A stretch of DNA of 64,000 nucleotides, from NCBI GenBank assembly GCA_963698275.1, contig CAVOQE010000006.1:62001-126000 (forward strand). Reading direction: 5' to 3'. Positions within the stretch are counted from its first letter, which is position 1; each line of letters starts with the position of its first letter. This document shows, one piece after another, positions 52,481 through 59,852 of the stretch. A program made the translations under genes and the position numbers. The notes beneath the pieces were generated by a model. That model had not been told where the DNA came from. It searched no databases and saw only the letters and a list, made by a program, of their open reading frames with translations. The DNA is from Anderseniella sp963698275 (GTDB lineage Bacteria; Pseudomonadota; Alphaproteobacteria; Rhizobiales; Aestuariivirgaceae).

Positions 52481-53280
52481 TACGTGTCGCCGAGCTTGGC
52501 GAAATCGGGTTTGCGCTTTTCAAAGAATGCGGTAATGCCTTCCACAGCAGGATCTTCTGTGACAGCGGCGGCCATGTGATCAAGCTCCAGATGCATTTGT
52601 TCCTCGAATGTGGAGTGCTCTGCTGCGTTCAACAATTCCTTGATGCGCGACAGTGCGCTGGTTGGAGATGCCGCCAGTCGATCAGCAATTGCGGAGGCCT
52701 GTGACATGGCTTCGCCCGGCTCACTTACCTGGTTCAAGGCACCCAGTTGATACAGACGATCAGCAGCAATGGGATCAGCCAACAGGCACAACTCATTGAC
52801 CAGAGGCCGTGGCAGCATGTTCATCAGGCGATGGGTTATGCCACCGTCCGGGGTCAGGCCAACCCTGACATAGGAGACCGTGAACTTTGCCTCCCTGCTT
52901 GCCACAATAAAATCGCAGGCATAGGCCAGCGAGACACCGGCACCGGCTGCCCCGCCTTCAACTGCCGCGATCACCGGTTTTGGACAAGACCTGAACCTGC
53001 GAACAATGTCATGGAGGCTCTCGATATGAGCCTTGCGGTCCTCGAGCGGTTCAAAACGCCGGTTCCTGATCCGGTTGAGATCACCGCCTGCACAGAAAAA
53101 AGATCCCGCGCCGGTGAATATCACCGATTTCACCCGGTCAGCTTCAGTGGCCAGGTCCAGCGCTTCGGAAATGACATCATACAGCTCCAGGGTGATCGCG
53201 TTGCGGTTGGCGACATTGGCGTTGTAGATAACCAGACGGTCCCCAAGGTCTTCGAAATAGGCGGCTTTATCACTGGTCAT
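52480..53280 (-). CDS. Enoyl-CoA hydratase/isomerase family protein
   Basis: 266 residues of the crotonase fold. Oxyanion-hole blocks are FFCAGGDLNRI and VEGGAAGAGVSLAYACDFIVA. The first catalytic Glu position (E in the SLAYACD/VGLTPDGG region) is not obvious, and VRVGLTPDGGITHRL carries Asp instead of the usual Glu. It may be an isomerase or thioesterase variant. The ATG at 53280 lies 11 bases inside the end of the acyl-CoA dehydrogenase gene. Confidence 0.85.
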   Translation of the reverse strand: MTSDKAAYFEDLGDRLVIYNANVANRNAITLELYDVISEALDLATEADRVKSVIFTGAGSFFCAGGDLNRIRNRRFEPLEDRKAHIESLHDIVRRFRSCPKPVIAAVEGGAAGAGVSLAYACDFIVASREAKFTVSYVRVGLTPDGGITHRLMNMLPRPLVNELCLLADPIAADRLYQLGALNQVSEPGEAMSQASAIADRLAASPTSALSRIKELLNAAEHSTFEEQMHLELDHMAAAVTEDPAVEGITAFFEKRKPDFAKLGDT

Positions 53281-54442
53281 GGTCTGAACCCTGAGCTTGA
53301 GAAAGCGCAATAAAGCGCTCCAGATGATGGTCGGTGTCGCCAAATTCATGGTCCACCATGATCAGGCGCCGGGCATAATGGGCGAGTGCATATTCCTGCG
53401 TCATGCCGATGCCGCCATGCATCTGGATGCTTTCTTCCGCCACCAGCCGCGCGACGCGTCCGATCAGATTCTTGGTCGCGCTGGCATTGCGTTCACGCTC
53501 ATCGCGGGGCTTGTCCAGAGCAGCAGCCAGGTTGAGCACCGCTGATCGTGCCTGCTCAATCTCAATCAGCATGTCCGCCATGCGGTGCTGCAAGACCTGA
53601 AACTTTCCGATGGGACGGCCAAACTGGGTCCGCGTCTGCAGATAATCTATGGTGAGCTGCTTGGCAGTCTCCATCGCCCCCAGGGCTTCTGCTGAAACAG
53701 CAGCGATCGCCATGCAGGTTCGCGCCTCGATTGCCGGGAACGCGCCGCCGGGGCGCCCCAACAACGCGTCGCCCGGCAGCTTCACATCGTGCAATTCAAT
53801 CTCGCCTGCATAACCGCCATCGATTTTCGGGTAACCACGTGTCGATATTCCCGGCGCATCAGCCGGCACCAGAAAAAGCGAAAGGCCGTCTTCTGCATCA
53901 TCCGCACCGGCAGTCCGGGCACTTACAACAAGTGTCTGCGCACAGTCTGCGTTTGAGACCACGGATTTGCGCCCGTTCAGCTCAAATCCCTGTCCATCCG
54001 GTTTGGCGGTGGTTGTGACGCAGGCCATGTCATACCGGCTGCCCGGTTCGGCATGAGCAAAGGCAAGCTGATGGTCGCCTGACATCACGGTTTCCAGAAG
54101 TGCGCGTTGATCGGCAGTTCCAAGATCGGCAATCAACCCGCCGGCCAGAATCGCGTTGTCAAGCAGCGGCTCGACCACGCCTGCACGCCCGATCTCCTCA
54201 AACACCGTAACAATGTCATACCCCTGCCCGCCCAGTCCGCCGACATTTTCGCCGAACAAGGCATGCAGCACACCCAGTTCAGCCAGTTGCGACCAGATTT
54301 CACGCGACACGCCATGTTCTGTGGCCAGCGATGTGTTGCGTTGTTCATCGGAATACACATCAGACAGAAACCGCCGCAGTGTGTCGCGCAACATGGTGCG
54401 CTCTTCGGTTTGCCCGAAGCTGGTTTGATCTTGTGTACTCAC
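53270..54442 (-). CDS. Acyl-CoA dehydrogenase family protein (first of pair)
   Basis: 390-residue FAD flavoprotein. It shows ACAD blocks ENVGGLGGQGYDIVTVFEEIG, AFAHAEPGSRYD, TRTQFGRPIGKFQVLQHRMADM and ESIQMHGGIGMTQEY. The catalytic Glu is not at the usual C-terminal YEG position. Side-by-side pairs like this one and the next gene often form mixed tetramers in which only some subunits carry the base. GTG start, overlapping the preceding ACAD stop as GTGA. Substrate unknown; branched or cyclic acyl-CoA are typical for such pairs. Confidence 0.87.
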   Translation of the reverse strand: MSTQDQTSFGQTEERTMLRDTLRRFLSDVYSDEQRNTSLATEHGVSREIWSQLAELGVLHALFGENVGGLGGQGYDIVTVFEEIGRAGVVEPLLDNAILAGGLIADLGTADQRALLETVMSGDHQLAFAHAEPGSRYDMACVTTTAKPDGQGFELNGRKSVVSNADCAQTLVVSARTAGADDAEDGLSLFLVPADAPGISTRGYPKIDGGYAGEIELHDVKLPGDALLGRPGGAFPAIEARTCMAIAAVSAEALGAMETAKQLTIDYLQTRTQFGRPIGKFQVLQHRMADMLIEIEQARSAVLNLAAALDKPRDERERNASATKNLIGRVARLVAEESIQMHGGIGMTQEYALAHYARRLIMVDHEFGDTDHHLERFIALSQAQGSDHDQ

Positions 54443-55629
54443 AGGTCCAGAACCTGCTTTGCAATGATGGTCCGCTGGACTTCATTGGACCCGCCATAAA
54501 TCGTCAGCTTGCGGTTGTTGAAGTATTGCGCAGCAACAGGTGCTGCATATTCAGGCCCGATGGCTTGCGCATTGGACCCTTCGTCAAGCGCCTCGGATAC
54601 AAACGGGATTGCATAAGGTCCTACAGCGCGTCTGGTCAGATCGTTGATCTGCTGACGCAACTCGGTTCCCTTGATTTTCAACATGGAGCTTTCAACACCA
54701 GGGGCCTGCCCGGCGGCGACCTGCGCAATGACACGGAGGTTGGTGGTCTCCATGGCCATCAGGTCAATCTCCACCTGCGCGAGACGGGCTGCAAAATACG
54801 GATTTGCGGCAAGGGGCTTGCCACCGGCCATTTCCTGAGCGGCAATTCGTTTGACCGCATCAAGTCCGGCTTTCGCGAAACCTGTACCTGCAATATTGGT
54901 GCGCTCATGGGTCAAAAGATATTTTGCGTACGTCCAGCCCTGATTTTCTTCTCCGACGAGATTTCCAACCGGTACACGCACATCGTCGAAGAATACTTCA
55001 TTGACCTCCGCCTCACCGTCCAGAAGCCGGATCGGGCGTATCTGCACACCGGGACTGGCCATGTCGATCAGCAGGAACGAGATACCGGCCTGTGGCTTGA
55101 CCTCGGTATCGGTGCGCACCAGGCAAAAAATCCAGTTCGCGTGCTGGCCCAGCGTGGTCCAGGTTTTCTGGCCATTGACCACATAGTGATCGCCATCTCG
55201 AACCGCGCGGGTCTTCAAGGATGCAAGGTCGGACCCGGCACCGGGTTCGGAATACCCCTGACACCACCAGTCATCGCCGTTCAGAATACGTGGCAGGAAA
55301 CGGTCGCGCTGTGCCTGTGAACCGAATTTCTGCAACACCGGGCCCAGCATCATCAACCCAAACGGGACAATTCTGGGCGCGTGGGCAGCACACATCTCGT
55401 CTTCGAAAATGAAGCGCTGATGCGCCGTCCATCCGGTGCCGCCAAACTGCACCGGCCAGTTTACCGCAAGCCAGCCCTTTTGATTCAGAATCGCATGCCA
55501 CTCTTCATGGTCGGCCTTGGTCATGCGCAGGCCGGAGTGCACCTTGTTGCTTATCCGGGCCGGTAGGTTGTCGTTCAGAAACTGACGCACTTCTTTACGG
55601 AATTCATCCAGATCAACTTGTGCTGGCAT
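54439..55629 (-). CDS. Acyl-CoA dehydrogenase family protein (second of pair)
   Basis: 396 residues with the full ACAD layout: N-terminal helical domain (LAVNWPVQFGGTGW), beta domain (QGYSEPGAGSDLASL, NGQKTWTTLGQHANWIFCLVRT) and C-terminal domain ending LTIYGGSNEVQRTIIAKQVL. NGQKTW and IYGGSNEVQR are typical of the larger partner in ACAD pairs. The ATG at 55629 overlaps the zur stop (TAATG), so this fatty-acid-type gene is coupled to the zinc regulator. Confidence 0.88.
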   Translation of the reverse strand: MPAQVDLDEFRKEVRQFLNDNLPARISNKVHSGLRMTKADHEEWHAILNQKGWLAVNWPVQFGGTGWTAHQRFIFEDEMCAAHAPRIVPFGLMMLGPVLQKFGSQAQRDRFLPRILNGDDWWCQGYSEPGAGSDLASLKTRAVRDGDHYVVNGQKTWTTLGQHANWIFCLVRTDTEVKPQAGISFLLIDMASPGVQIRPIRLLDGEAEVNEVFFDDVRVPVGNLVGEENQGWTYAKYLLTHERTNIAGTGFAKAGLDAVKRIAAQEMAGGKPLAANPYFAARLAQVEIDLMAMETTNLRVIAQVAAGQAPGVESSMLKIKGTELRQQINDLTRRAVGPYAIPFVSEALDEGSNAQAIGPEYAAPVAAQYFNNRKLTIYGGSNEVQRTIIAKQVLDL

Positions 55630-56054
55630 TACATGACCTTTCGCGAGGCGTTCCGGCACGTCTGGCACACACCTCGCAGTTCGACTGCAGATTTCTTCAA
55701 CGCAAACCCTGCTTCGGCGGCGAGTGACTGCAACCTGGCGGCAACAGTATCATCGCTGATTTCAGACACCTGACCACACTCGTCACAGATTGTGAATGCT
55801 ATGGTTTCATGATCATCGCAACTGGGATGGCGGCAGGCAACAAATGCATTGAGACTTTCCAGCCTGTGGACCATCCCGAACTCGACCAGCTTGTCCAGGG
55901 CGCGATAGACCTGCAGCGGCGCGCGAAATCCGTGCTCGCGCAACTGATCCAGAATTGTGTAGGCGCTCAACGGACCGCCGGACTGCGACAGCGTATCGAG
56001 CACAAGTAACTGGTTACGGGTCAGGTCGGTTTCAGAATGGGCATGAACCGTCAT
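55629..56054 (-). CDS. zur: Zinc uptake regulator Zur (Fur family)
   Basis: 141-residue Fur-family repressor. The winged helix reads TRNQLLVLDTLSQSGGPLSAYTILDQLREHGFRAPLQVYRALDKL, read in parts. Structural zinc cysteines are paired: CRHPSC/CDECG and CQTC near the C-terminus. It lies directly in the znuCB operon with ATGA overlap with znuB, so it is autoregulated with the transporter if the Zur boxes before znuC are functional. Zinc rather than iron is inferred from this context. Confidence 0.9.
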   Translation of the reverse strand: MTVHAHSETDLTRNQLLVLDTLSQSGGPLSAYTILDQLREHGFRAPLQVYRALDKLVEFGMVHRLESLNAFVACRHPSCDDHETIAFTICDECGQVSEISDDTVAARLQSLAAEAGFALKKSAVELRGVCQTCRNASRKVM

Positions 56055-56893
56055 TTCAAGCCTCCCTTGTCAATCGCGGCCCGATTGGCCTGCCCGCGCC
56101 TCTTTAAATGCCTGCCTGCCGACAGCAGCGAGAGGATGAACAGCAACAGCGCCGCCACTACAATGCTGGGCCCCGACGGTGTGTCAAACTTCAACGAGCC
56201 AAACAGTCCGATCACCACGCTCACCGCGCCGATCAGTGCTGCAAGAACGGCCATTTGCTCAGGCCCTGTGGCGAAGCGGCGAGCCGTGGCGGCTGGAATA
56301 ATCAGCATGGCGGTGATCAGCAACACACCGACGATCTTCATGGAGATGGCGATGATCGTCGCCATCAGCAACATGAAAACGAGGTTGGCACGGTCCGGGT
56401 TCATATTCTCCGCCTGGGCGAGTTCCGGATTCACCGTTGCCGCAAACAGCGGATGCCAGATCAATGCCAGCACTGAAATCACCATCAGTCCGCCCAGATA
56501 GATGATCGCAATGTCGGTGCGCGACACCGACAGGATATCGCCAAACAGGAAGCCCATCAAATCAACCCGTACCCAGGTCATGAATGCCAGCACCACAAGG
56601 CCCAGCGCCAGCGCGGAATGTGACAACAGCCCCAGCAATGCGTCCGATGACAAAGTGGCGCGTTTCTGCAGCAGCAGCAGCGCAAACGACACGCACGCCG
56701 ATACCGCGAAAACCGCCAGGGTAATGTTGACTTCAAACAGCAAGGCAAGTGCCACACCCAGCAATGCGGCGTGAGACAGTGTATCGCCGAAGTAAGCCAA
56801 CCGTCGCCAGACAATGAAACACCCCAGGGGGCCTGCAACCAGCGCAACTCCGATACCGGCCACCAGCGCGCGGGTGAAAAAATCATCCAGCAT
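56051..56893 (-). CDS. znuB: Zinc ABC transporter permease ZnuB
   Basis: 280-residue ABC-3 family permease with about eight membrane helices. Landmarks are GPLGCFIVWRRLAYFGDTLSHAALLGVALAL, read in parts, the SHAALLG block that contacts the ATPase, and VGVLLITAMLIIPAATAR. The ATG at 56893 is preferred over codons extending to 57022, which would overlap most of the znuC tail. It overlaps znuC by 11 bases and zur by four. Confidence 0.92.
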   Translation of the reverse strand: MLDDFFTRALVAGIGVALVAGPLGCFIVWRRLAYFGDTLSHAALLGVALALLFEVNITLAVFAVSACVSFALLLLQKRATLSSDALLGLLSHSALALGLVVLAFMTWVRVDLMGFLFGDILSVSRTDIAIIYLGGLMVISVLALIWHPLFAATVNPELAQAENMNPDRANLVFMLLMATIIAISMKIVGVLLITAMLIIPAATARRFATGPEQMAVLAALIGAVSVVIGLFGSLKFDTPSGPSIVVAALLLFILSLLSAGRHLKRRGQANRAAIDKGGLK

Positions 56894-57749
56894 GGCGTGC
56901 CCCTCCTGCCTTCTTGTTGTCATCGGTATCACCAGGCCCGTTACCGTGGTGATGATCATGATGTCCGTCATCGGGATGGCAGTGTTCAGTGATTGACCCG
57001 TCGGCGTGACGCACTGTGCCATCGGCTAAGTGAGTGTGGTCATGGCTGTGCTCGTATACCGCCAGGATCGAGGTGGCACGGGCGCCAAACAGTTCCTTGT
57101 ATTCACTACTTGACGCCACAGCCGTTGGTGTACCCTGGCAGCACACATGGCCGTTGAGACAAATCACCCGGTCCGTTGCGGCCATCACCACATGCAGGTC
57201 GTGCGAGATAAGCAGCACGCCGCAATTCAACTGATCCCGAATGCGCCTGATCAGATCATACAAATCGATCTCGCCGGTGAAATCCACGCCCTGAACCGGC
57301 TCATCCAGCACCAGCAGGTCAGGTTTGCGGGCAATGGCACGCGCCAACATCACGCGCTGAAATTCGCCGCCCGACAAGGTGCGCACTTCTTCATGCCGCA
57401 AGTGCAGAACACCGGTGGCCTGCATTGCCTCATCTGCTTCTGCGGCAGCCACCTTCCCCGTCAGCCGCATGAACCGCTCCACGGTCAATGGCAATGTCCA
57501 GTCGATGGTCACTTTCTGTGGCACATAGCCGACAATGAGGCCGCTTCGCCTGGAGACACTGCCCTCATCAGGCGCGACAATACCAAGGGCCATCTTCGCC
57601 GTGGTCGACTTGCCGGAGCCGTTCGGACCGATCATGGTGACGATCTCACCGGCACAAACCGCAAATCCGACGCCACGCACCAGCCACCTGCCGGCGCGCT
57701 CGACACCGGCATTGGACAATTGCAGCAATGGTTCTGAAGATTTCAACAT
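56883..57749 (-). CDS. znuC: Zinc ABC transporter ATPase ZnuC with His-rich tail
   Basis: 288 residues. Walker A is MIGPNGSGKSTT, Q-loop VGYVPQKVTID, signature TLSGGEFQRVMLARAI, Walker B LLVLDEPVQGVDFTG, H-loop LLISHDLHVV. From about residue 232 the protein has a histidine- and aspartate-rich extension (HSHDHTH, HCHPDDGHHDHHHGNG), probably a zinc-binding sensor or store in the cytoplasm. The ATG at 57749 is preferred to codons reaching 57815, which would run into the Zur boxes. Divergent from znuA. Confidence 0.92.
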   Translation of the reverse strand: MLKSSEPLLQLSNAGVERAGRWLVRGVGFAVCAGEIVTMIGPNGSGKSTTAKMALGIVAPDEGSVSRRSGLIVGYVPQKVTIDWTLPLTVERFMRLTGKVAAAEADEAMQATGVLHLRHEEVRTLSGGEFQRVMLARAIARKPDLLVLDEPVQGVDFTGEIDLYDLIRRIRDQLNCGVLLISHDLHVVMAATDRVICLNGHVCCQGTPTAVASSSEYKELFGARATSILAVYEHSHDHTHLADGTVRHADGSITEHCHPDDGHHDHHHGNGPGDTDDNKKAGGARHAG

Positions 57750-57797
57750 GTCGGCATGATTCTTTTTGGTTGCTGGCTTGCACGGCAACATCTCACA

Positions 57798-57835
57798 TGT
57801 TATACCATTACACAATGAGAAGTTATACCATTACA
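57798..57835. promoter_or_regulatory. Two Zur boxes between znuC and znuA
   Basis: TGTTATACCATTACA (57798-57812) and AGTTATACCATTACA (57821-57835) share fourteen of fifteen bases and lie 23 bases apart. Each is a near-palindrome of the form TGTWAT-N3-ATWACA. They lie in the 118-base divergent gap of znuC and znuA, where Zur would repress both directions when zinc is sufficient. Confidence 0.8.
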
Positions 57836-57867
57836 TTCCTGCGATGCATAACCTCAATGGACCTGAC

Positions 57868-58800
57868 ATGATCTCCCGGAAAACCCTTCTAGTCGCTGCT
57901 TCCGCCCTGCTTCTGACAGCCAACGCCGCACGTGCGGACCTCAAGGTAGTGACATCAATCAAACCCGTTCATTCACTGGTTTCGGCGGTCATGGAGGGCG
58001 TTGGAACGCCGGACCTGATAGTCACCGGCGCCGGTTCACCACACAACCATGCCCTGAAGCCGTCACAAGCCTCCCTGCTCGCAAACGCCGGCCTTGTGTT
58101 CTGGGTCGGACATGAAATGGAGGCATTTCTGGAAAAGCCAGTGGCCACCATTGGTGAGAAGGCCAAATCCATCGAACTGTTTGACACCCCTGGCCTGCGT
58201 AAACTTGAGCAGCGTGAAGGCGGTGCTTTTCAGGCCCATGACCACAAGGAAAAAGGCGGTCACAATCATGATCATGAGGAGCACGATCTTCATTTCTGGC
58301 TGGATCCGGAAAATGCGAAACTGATGACCGTTATGATTGCAGATACGCTGACGGCTGCAGACCCAGGCAACGCAGACCAGTACCAGACCAATTCCATGGC
58401 CATGCTTGACCGGCTTGATACCCTGATCCGGGAGACCTCAACCGAACTGGCTCCCGTCAAAGACGGCAGTTTCATTGTGTTTCATGATGCATATCAATAT
58501 TTTGAAACCCGGTTTGGCCTGTCTGCGGCCGGTTCCATTACAGTCAATCCCGAGGTTATGCCCGGTGCAGAACGGGTAAGCGAAATCCGGCAAAAGTTGA
58601 AGAAGAACAACGTGCAATGCGTGTTTTCTGAACCACAGTTCGAGCCGAAACTGATTGAGGTCGTCACCGAAGGGACGGAAACGAAACCGGGCGTTCTTGA
58701 TCCCCTCGGCGCAACGCTGGAGGACGGACCAGATCTCTATTTCACCCTGATCCGGAATATGGCGCAGTCGTTCAGGCAATGCCTTTCAAAATCCAGTTGA
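57868..58800 (+). CDS. znuA: Zinc ABC transporter substrate-binding protein ZnuA
   Basis: 310-residue periplasmic zinc-binding protein. Signal peptide at residues 1-22 (MISRKTLLVAASALLLTANA, cut near ARAD). The ligands are expected at His in GAGSPHNHALKPSQ, in the acidic/His loop HDHKEKGGHNHDHEEHDLHFWLDPEN, and in SFIVFHDAYQYFE. The histidine-rich loop is typical of ZnuA rather than MntC/PsaA. The ATG at 57868 gives the best signal peptide; another is at 57844. Confidence 0.93.
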   Translation: MISRKTLLVAASALLLTANAARADLKVVTSIKPVHSLVSAVMEGVGTPDLIVTGAGSPHNHALKPSQASLLANAGLVFWVGHEMEAFLEKPVATIGEKAKSIELFDTPGLRKLEQREGGAFQAHDHKEKGGHNHDHEEHDLHFWLDPENAKLMTVMIADTLTAADPGNADQYQTNSMAMLDRLDTLIRETSTELAPVKDGSFIVFHDAYQYFETRFGLSAAGSITVNPEVMPGAERVSEIRQKLKKNNVQCVFSEPQFEPKLIEVVTEGTETKPGVLDPLGATLEDGPDLYFTLIRNMAQSFRQCLSKSS

Positions 58801-58821
58801 TCAATACAGACCAAGCATGCC

Positions 58822-58950
58822 CTACCGCTCGCCGCCTTCTGGCAGCAACACAACATTCAATGCCACAGTGTCTTTCGTCAGTTTTCCGTCCTGCTGAAGC
58901 CGGGCCAGAATGTTCATCTCAATCCGGTCGAGCTTTACCGCGCCTGCCAT
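58822..58950 (-). pseudogene. Lrp/AsnC-type regulator, N-terminal remnant
   Basis: A 42-codon frame, MAGAVKLDRIEMNILARLQQ and then DGKLTKDTVALN, matches the start of Lrp/AsnC proteins (KLDRIDxxILxxLQxDGRxT). The helix-turn-helix is then lost and a stop follows. There is no room for the rest: the end of znuA is 22 bases away. It lies just upstream of the HAD hydrolase gene on the same strand. The remnant suggests that a regulator was cut when the znu segment joined here. Confidence 0.55.
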
Positions 58951-58966
58951 CCGGCTTCACCTCGCT

Positions 58967-59689
58967 TTACGCCCGCAACGCTTCCTGATGGGCCTTCACA
59001 AGGTCCGCCATGCTGTTGAAGCGAAAATCATAATCCGGCATGTCGCCGGGGTTCATGGTTGCACCAAAACCTTCCTGGTCAAAGCGGCGATAGATCCAGC
59101 ACGAGGTCAGACCATGCCGGTTGGCCGGGCCGTGATCATGGAACATGCTCTCAGCCGTATGGAGAATTTCCTCCTTTTCAACGCCAAGCGTTTTCAACTT
59201 GTCCAGCATGTATTCAAAATTGCGGTCGGACGGTTTGTAGGAACCGACGTCCTCAGCGGTGTAGATGGCATCAAACTCAATATCCAGACGCGCATTGCTG
59301 CCGGCAAAGCTCTCATTGTCGACGTTCGACAGGATGACCAGCTTGAAATGCCTTTTGAGATACTTAAGGGCGCCGACACTATCGGAAAATGCAGGCCAGT
59401 TCTTTACCGACTGGCCATAGGCTGCACACTCTTCAGGCGATGCAGACACACCCCATTCTTCGGCCAACCGCTTGTAGACAATGGGCAGCAACTCGCAATA
59501 CCGCATTGCCGGTGTCCAGGACTGTTGTGATGATTCATGGCGGGCGTGGGCCTCAAGAACATCATCGCGCGTCAGCTCACAATCAAGCCGTGAAGTCAGA
59601 GGCTGCAGCCCGTCGACCATACCGGTTTCCCAGTCGATCAGCGTTCCATAGCAATCAAATGTCAGTGCCTTGAAGTCGGTAAGTTTCAT
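58967..59689 (-). CDS. HAD-superfamily hydrolase, haloacid dehalogenase type II-like
   Basis: 240 residues. Motif I is LTFDCYGTLIDWETGM with the nucleophilic Asp, motif II LVILSNVDNESF, motif III Lys in GSYKPSDRNFEYML, and motif IV HTAESMFHDHGPANRHGL. The layout is that of the type II haloacid dehalogenase group, which includes dehalogenases and phosphatases of small acids. Substrate cannot be told. No clear operon partner; the Lrp remnant lies 16 bases downstream. Confidence 0.85.
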   Translation of the reverse strand: MKLTDFKALTFDCYGTLIDWETGMVDGLQPLTSRLDCELTRDDVLEAHARHESSQQSWTPAMRYCELLPIVYKRLAEEWGVSASPEECAAYGQSVKNWPAFSDSVGALKYLKRHFKLVILSNVDNESFAGSNARLDIEFDAIYTAEDVGSYKPSDRNFEYMLDKLKTLGVEKEEILHTAESMFHDHGPANRHGLTSCWIYRRFDQEGFGATMNPGDMPDYDFRFNSMADLVKAHQEALRA

Positions 59690-59792
59690 TGCCGGGTCCT
59701 TGCTGTCAAAAATGAGCGACCGTCTTCGCTACCGGTCTGTGTCAGCTCAACCTTGCAGAATATTGTAGCGCGCAAACCTTGAATATGCCGGT

Positions 59793-59822
59793 CCGGTCAG
59801 CCTGATATATCAAGCTGACCGG
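59793..59822. repeat. Strong inverted repeat near the end of the fused acyltransferase gene
   Basis: CCGGTCAGC (59793-59801) and GCTGACCGG (59814-59822) form a nine-pair stem. The loop contains the palindrome TGATATATCA. A second short hairpin (ACAGCAT-AAA-ATGCTGC) follows at about 59827-59843. Neither strand has a proper T-run. They may act as 3' end stabilisers or as a Rho-dependent end for the minus-strand gene. Confidence 0.6.
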
Positions 59823-59852
59823 TTTGACAGCATAAAATGCTGCAAGAGCAGA

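Noticed and set aside
59793..59822. Rho-independent terminator of aas
   Set aside because: The nine-pair stem is strong, but on the minus strand it is followed by ACCGGC and on the plus strand by TTTGAC, without a T-run.
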